NCBI RefSeq assembly: GCF_900109325.1
Contig: NZ_FNZU01000006.1
Location: 82,186 to 146,185, forward strand
Length of the DNA: 64,000 bases
Source: Alkalibacterium pelagium
Lineage (GTDB): Bacteria > Bacillota > Bacilli > Lactobacillales > Carnobacteriaceae_A
Direction: 5' to 3'
This document shows, in pieces, positions 63,748 to 64,000 of the stretch (within the stretch, counting starts at the first letter, position 1; every line of letters begins with the position of its first letter). The notes below the pieces were generated by a model that was given only the letters and a program-made list of their open reading frames with translations, was not told the DNA's origin and did no database searches. The translations under genes were made by a program, and so were the position numbers.

Positions 63748-64000
63748 TTCTTTTTGTGCATGTTTACGTTGAGATGCTTCTGATTTTAAAGAAAAGTGAA
63801 TGATAATTCTATTCTTGTAGTTGGCAAAGTTCCTGTAGCCGTAGGCCACACGATTAAGAACCTTGATCTTATTATTGATTCCTTCTATTTTTCCATTGTT
63901 GTAAGGATATTTAAACGTATTTTTAATAAACGGAAGATGCTTACGTAGTGTTCTCAAGCTGGTCTTCATGTACGAGGATAAATTTGCAACGTCAGATCGG
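63727..64000 (-). CDS. ISL3-family transposase, C-terminal part
   Basis: 91 codons are visible; the frame is open to the right edge. The C-terminal DDE_Tnp_ISL3 signature is clear: YNNGKIEGINNKIKVLNRVA followed by YGYRNFANYKNRIIIHF, with the Glu of the DDE triad in KIEGINN. The 3' end lies inside the palindrome. The visible part is intact, so the copy may be active. Confidence 0.88.
   Translation of the reverse strand, partial: RSDVANLSSYMKTSLRTLRKHLPFIKNTFKYPYNNGKIEGINNKIKVLNRVAYGYRNFANYKNRIIIHFSLKSEASQRKHAQKEVYSMVA

Larger units (their letters stand above)
63648..64000 (-). mobile_element. ISL3-family insertion sequence, right part only
   Basis: The element begins near 63648 with GGGTTCTACGTCAAATAACG, like the terminal repeat of ISL3-family elements (IS1165 type, from memory), and runs past the right edge. 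It contains the 3' part of the transposase gene and a 38-bp palindrome. The other end and the target duplication are outside the window. The stretch 63542-63647 to its left holds only the presumed promoter of the GTPase gene. Confidence 0.7.

Noticed and set aside
1..64000. tRNA, rRNA or prophage genes
   Set aside because: None seen on either strand; no integrase, capsid or lysis genes.

Overview
The window reads as chromosome of a low-GC Gram-positive bacterium of the Lactobacillales, most likely a Carnobacteriaceae-type marine or alkaliphilic lactic acid bacterium (Alkalibacterium/Marinilactibacillus-like). The basis is the rnc-smc-cof-ftsY-ylxM-ffh operon, an H2O2-forming pyruvate oxidase, PTS and CUT1 sugar uptake, AGGAGG-type ribosome binding sites, and a full Mrp cation/proton antiporter operon. 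The genus is inference only.

Layout. (1) 1-8100: a minus-strand core operon for RNase III, chromosome condensation and the signal recognition particle; ffh runs off the left edge. (2) 8200-10430: a DUF427 protein and a membrane-anchored alpha/beta hydrolase. (3) 10600-30400: a defence island. It holds a MazEF-type toxin-antitoxin pair, a three-gene Shango-type locus (TerB-like protein, DUF2791 ATPase, Lhr-like helicase) followed by a 788-residue protein of unknown function, a fused GmrSD-type (DUF262/DUF1524) nuclease, a complete type I restriction system (hsdM-hsdS-hsdR), and a CBS-HEPN/GIY-YIG gene pair. Most units end in their own hairpin terminator, as expected of modules gathered one by one. 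(4) 30480-34450: pyruvate oxidase and a GH120 beta-xylosidase. (5) 34590-36850: a MutS2-like protein without an Smr domain, and upstream of it a probable ~186-nt structured RNA with its own near-consensus promoter and terminator. (6) 37000-40800: a chemoreceptor, a zinc-ribbon protein and a DUF5050 beta-propeller membrane protein. (7) 41200-46800: a beta-glucoside/cellobiose PTS operon (IIB-IIC-IIA-GH1-regulator) with a CelR-like operator and a candidate cre upstream. (8) 47350-55200: the Mrp operon in the order E-F-G-(DUF4040)-B-C-D-D-D, with three MrpD-like subunits in a row. (9) 55450-58030: VOC protein, RluA-type pseudouridine synthase, a small membrane protein and a YehS-like DUF1456 protein. 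(10) 58540-61900: a CUT1 sugar ABC transporter without its own ATPase. (11) 62200-64000: a GTPase-DUF697 protein and the end of an ISL3-type insertion sequence.

Features not explained by known genes: two intergenic arrays (about 46905-47245 and 58085-58405) made of the same degenerate ~51.5-bp unit, sharing a 36-bp identical block 11.2 kb apart; the candidate RNA before mutS2; the unknown 788-residue protein attached to the Shango locus; and the tripled mrpD, one copy of which lacks a normally conserved membrane lysine.
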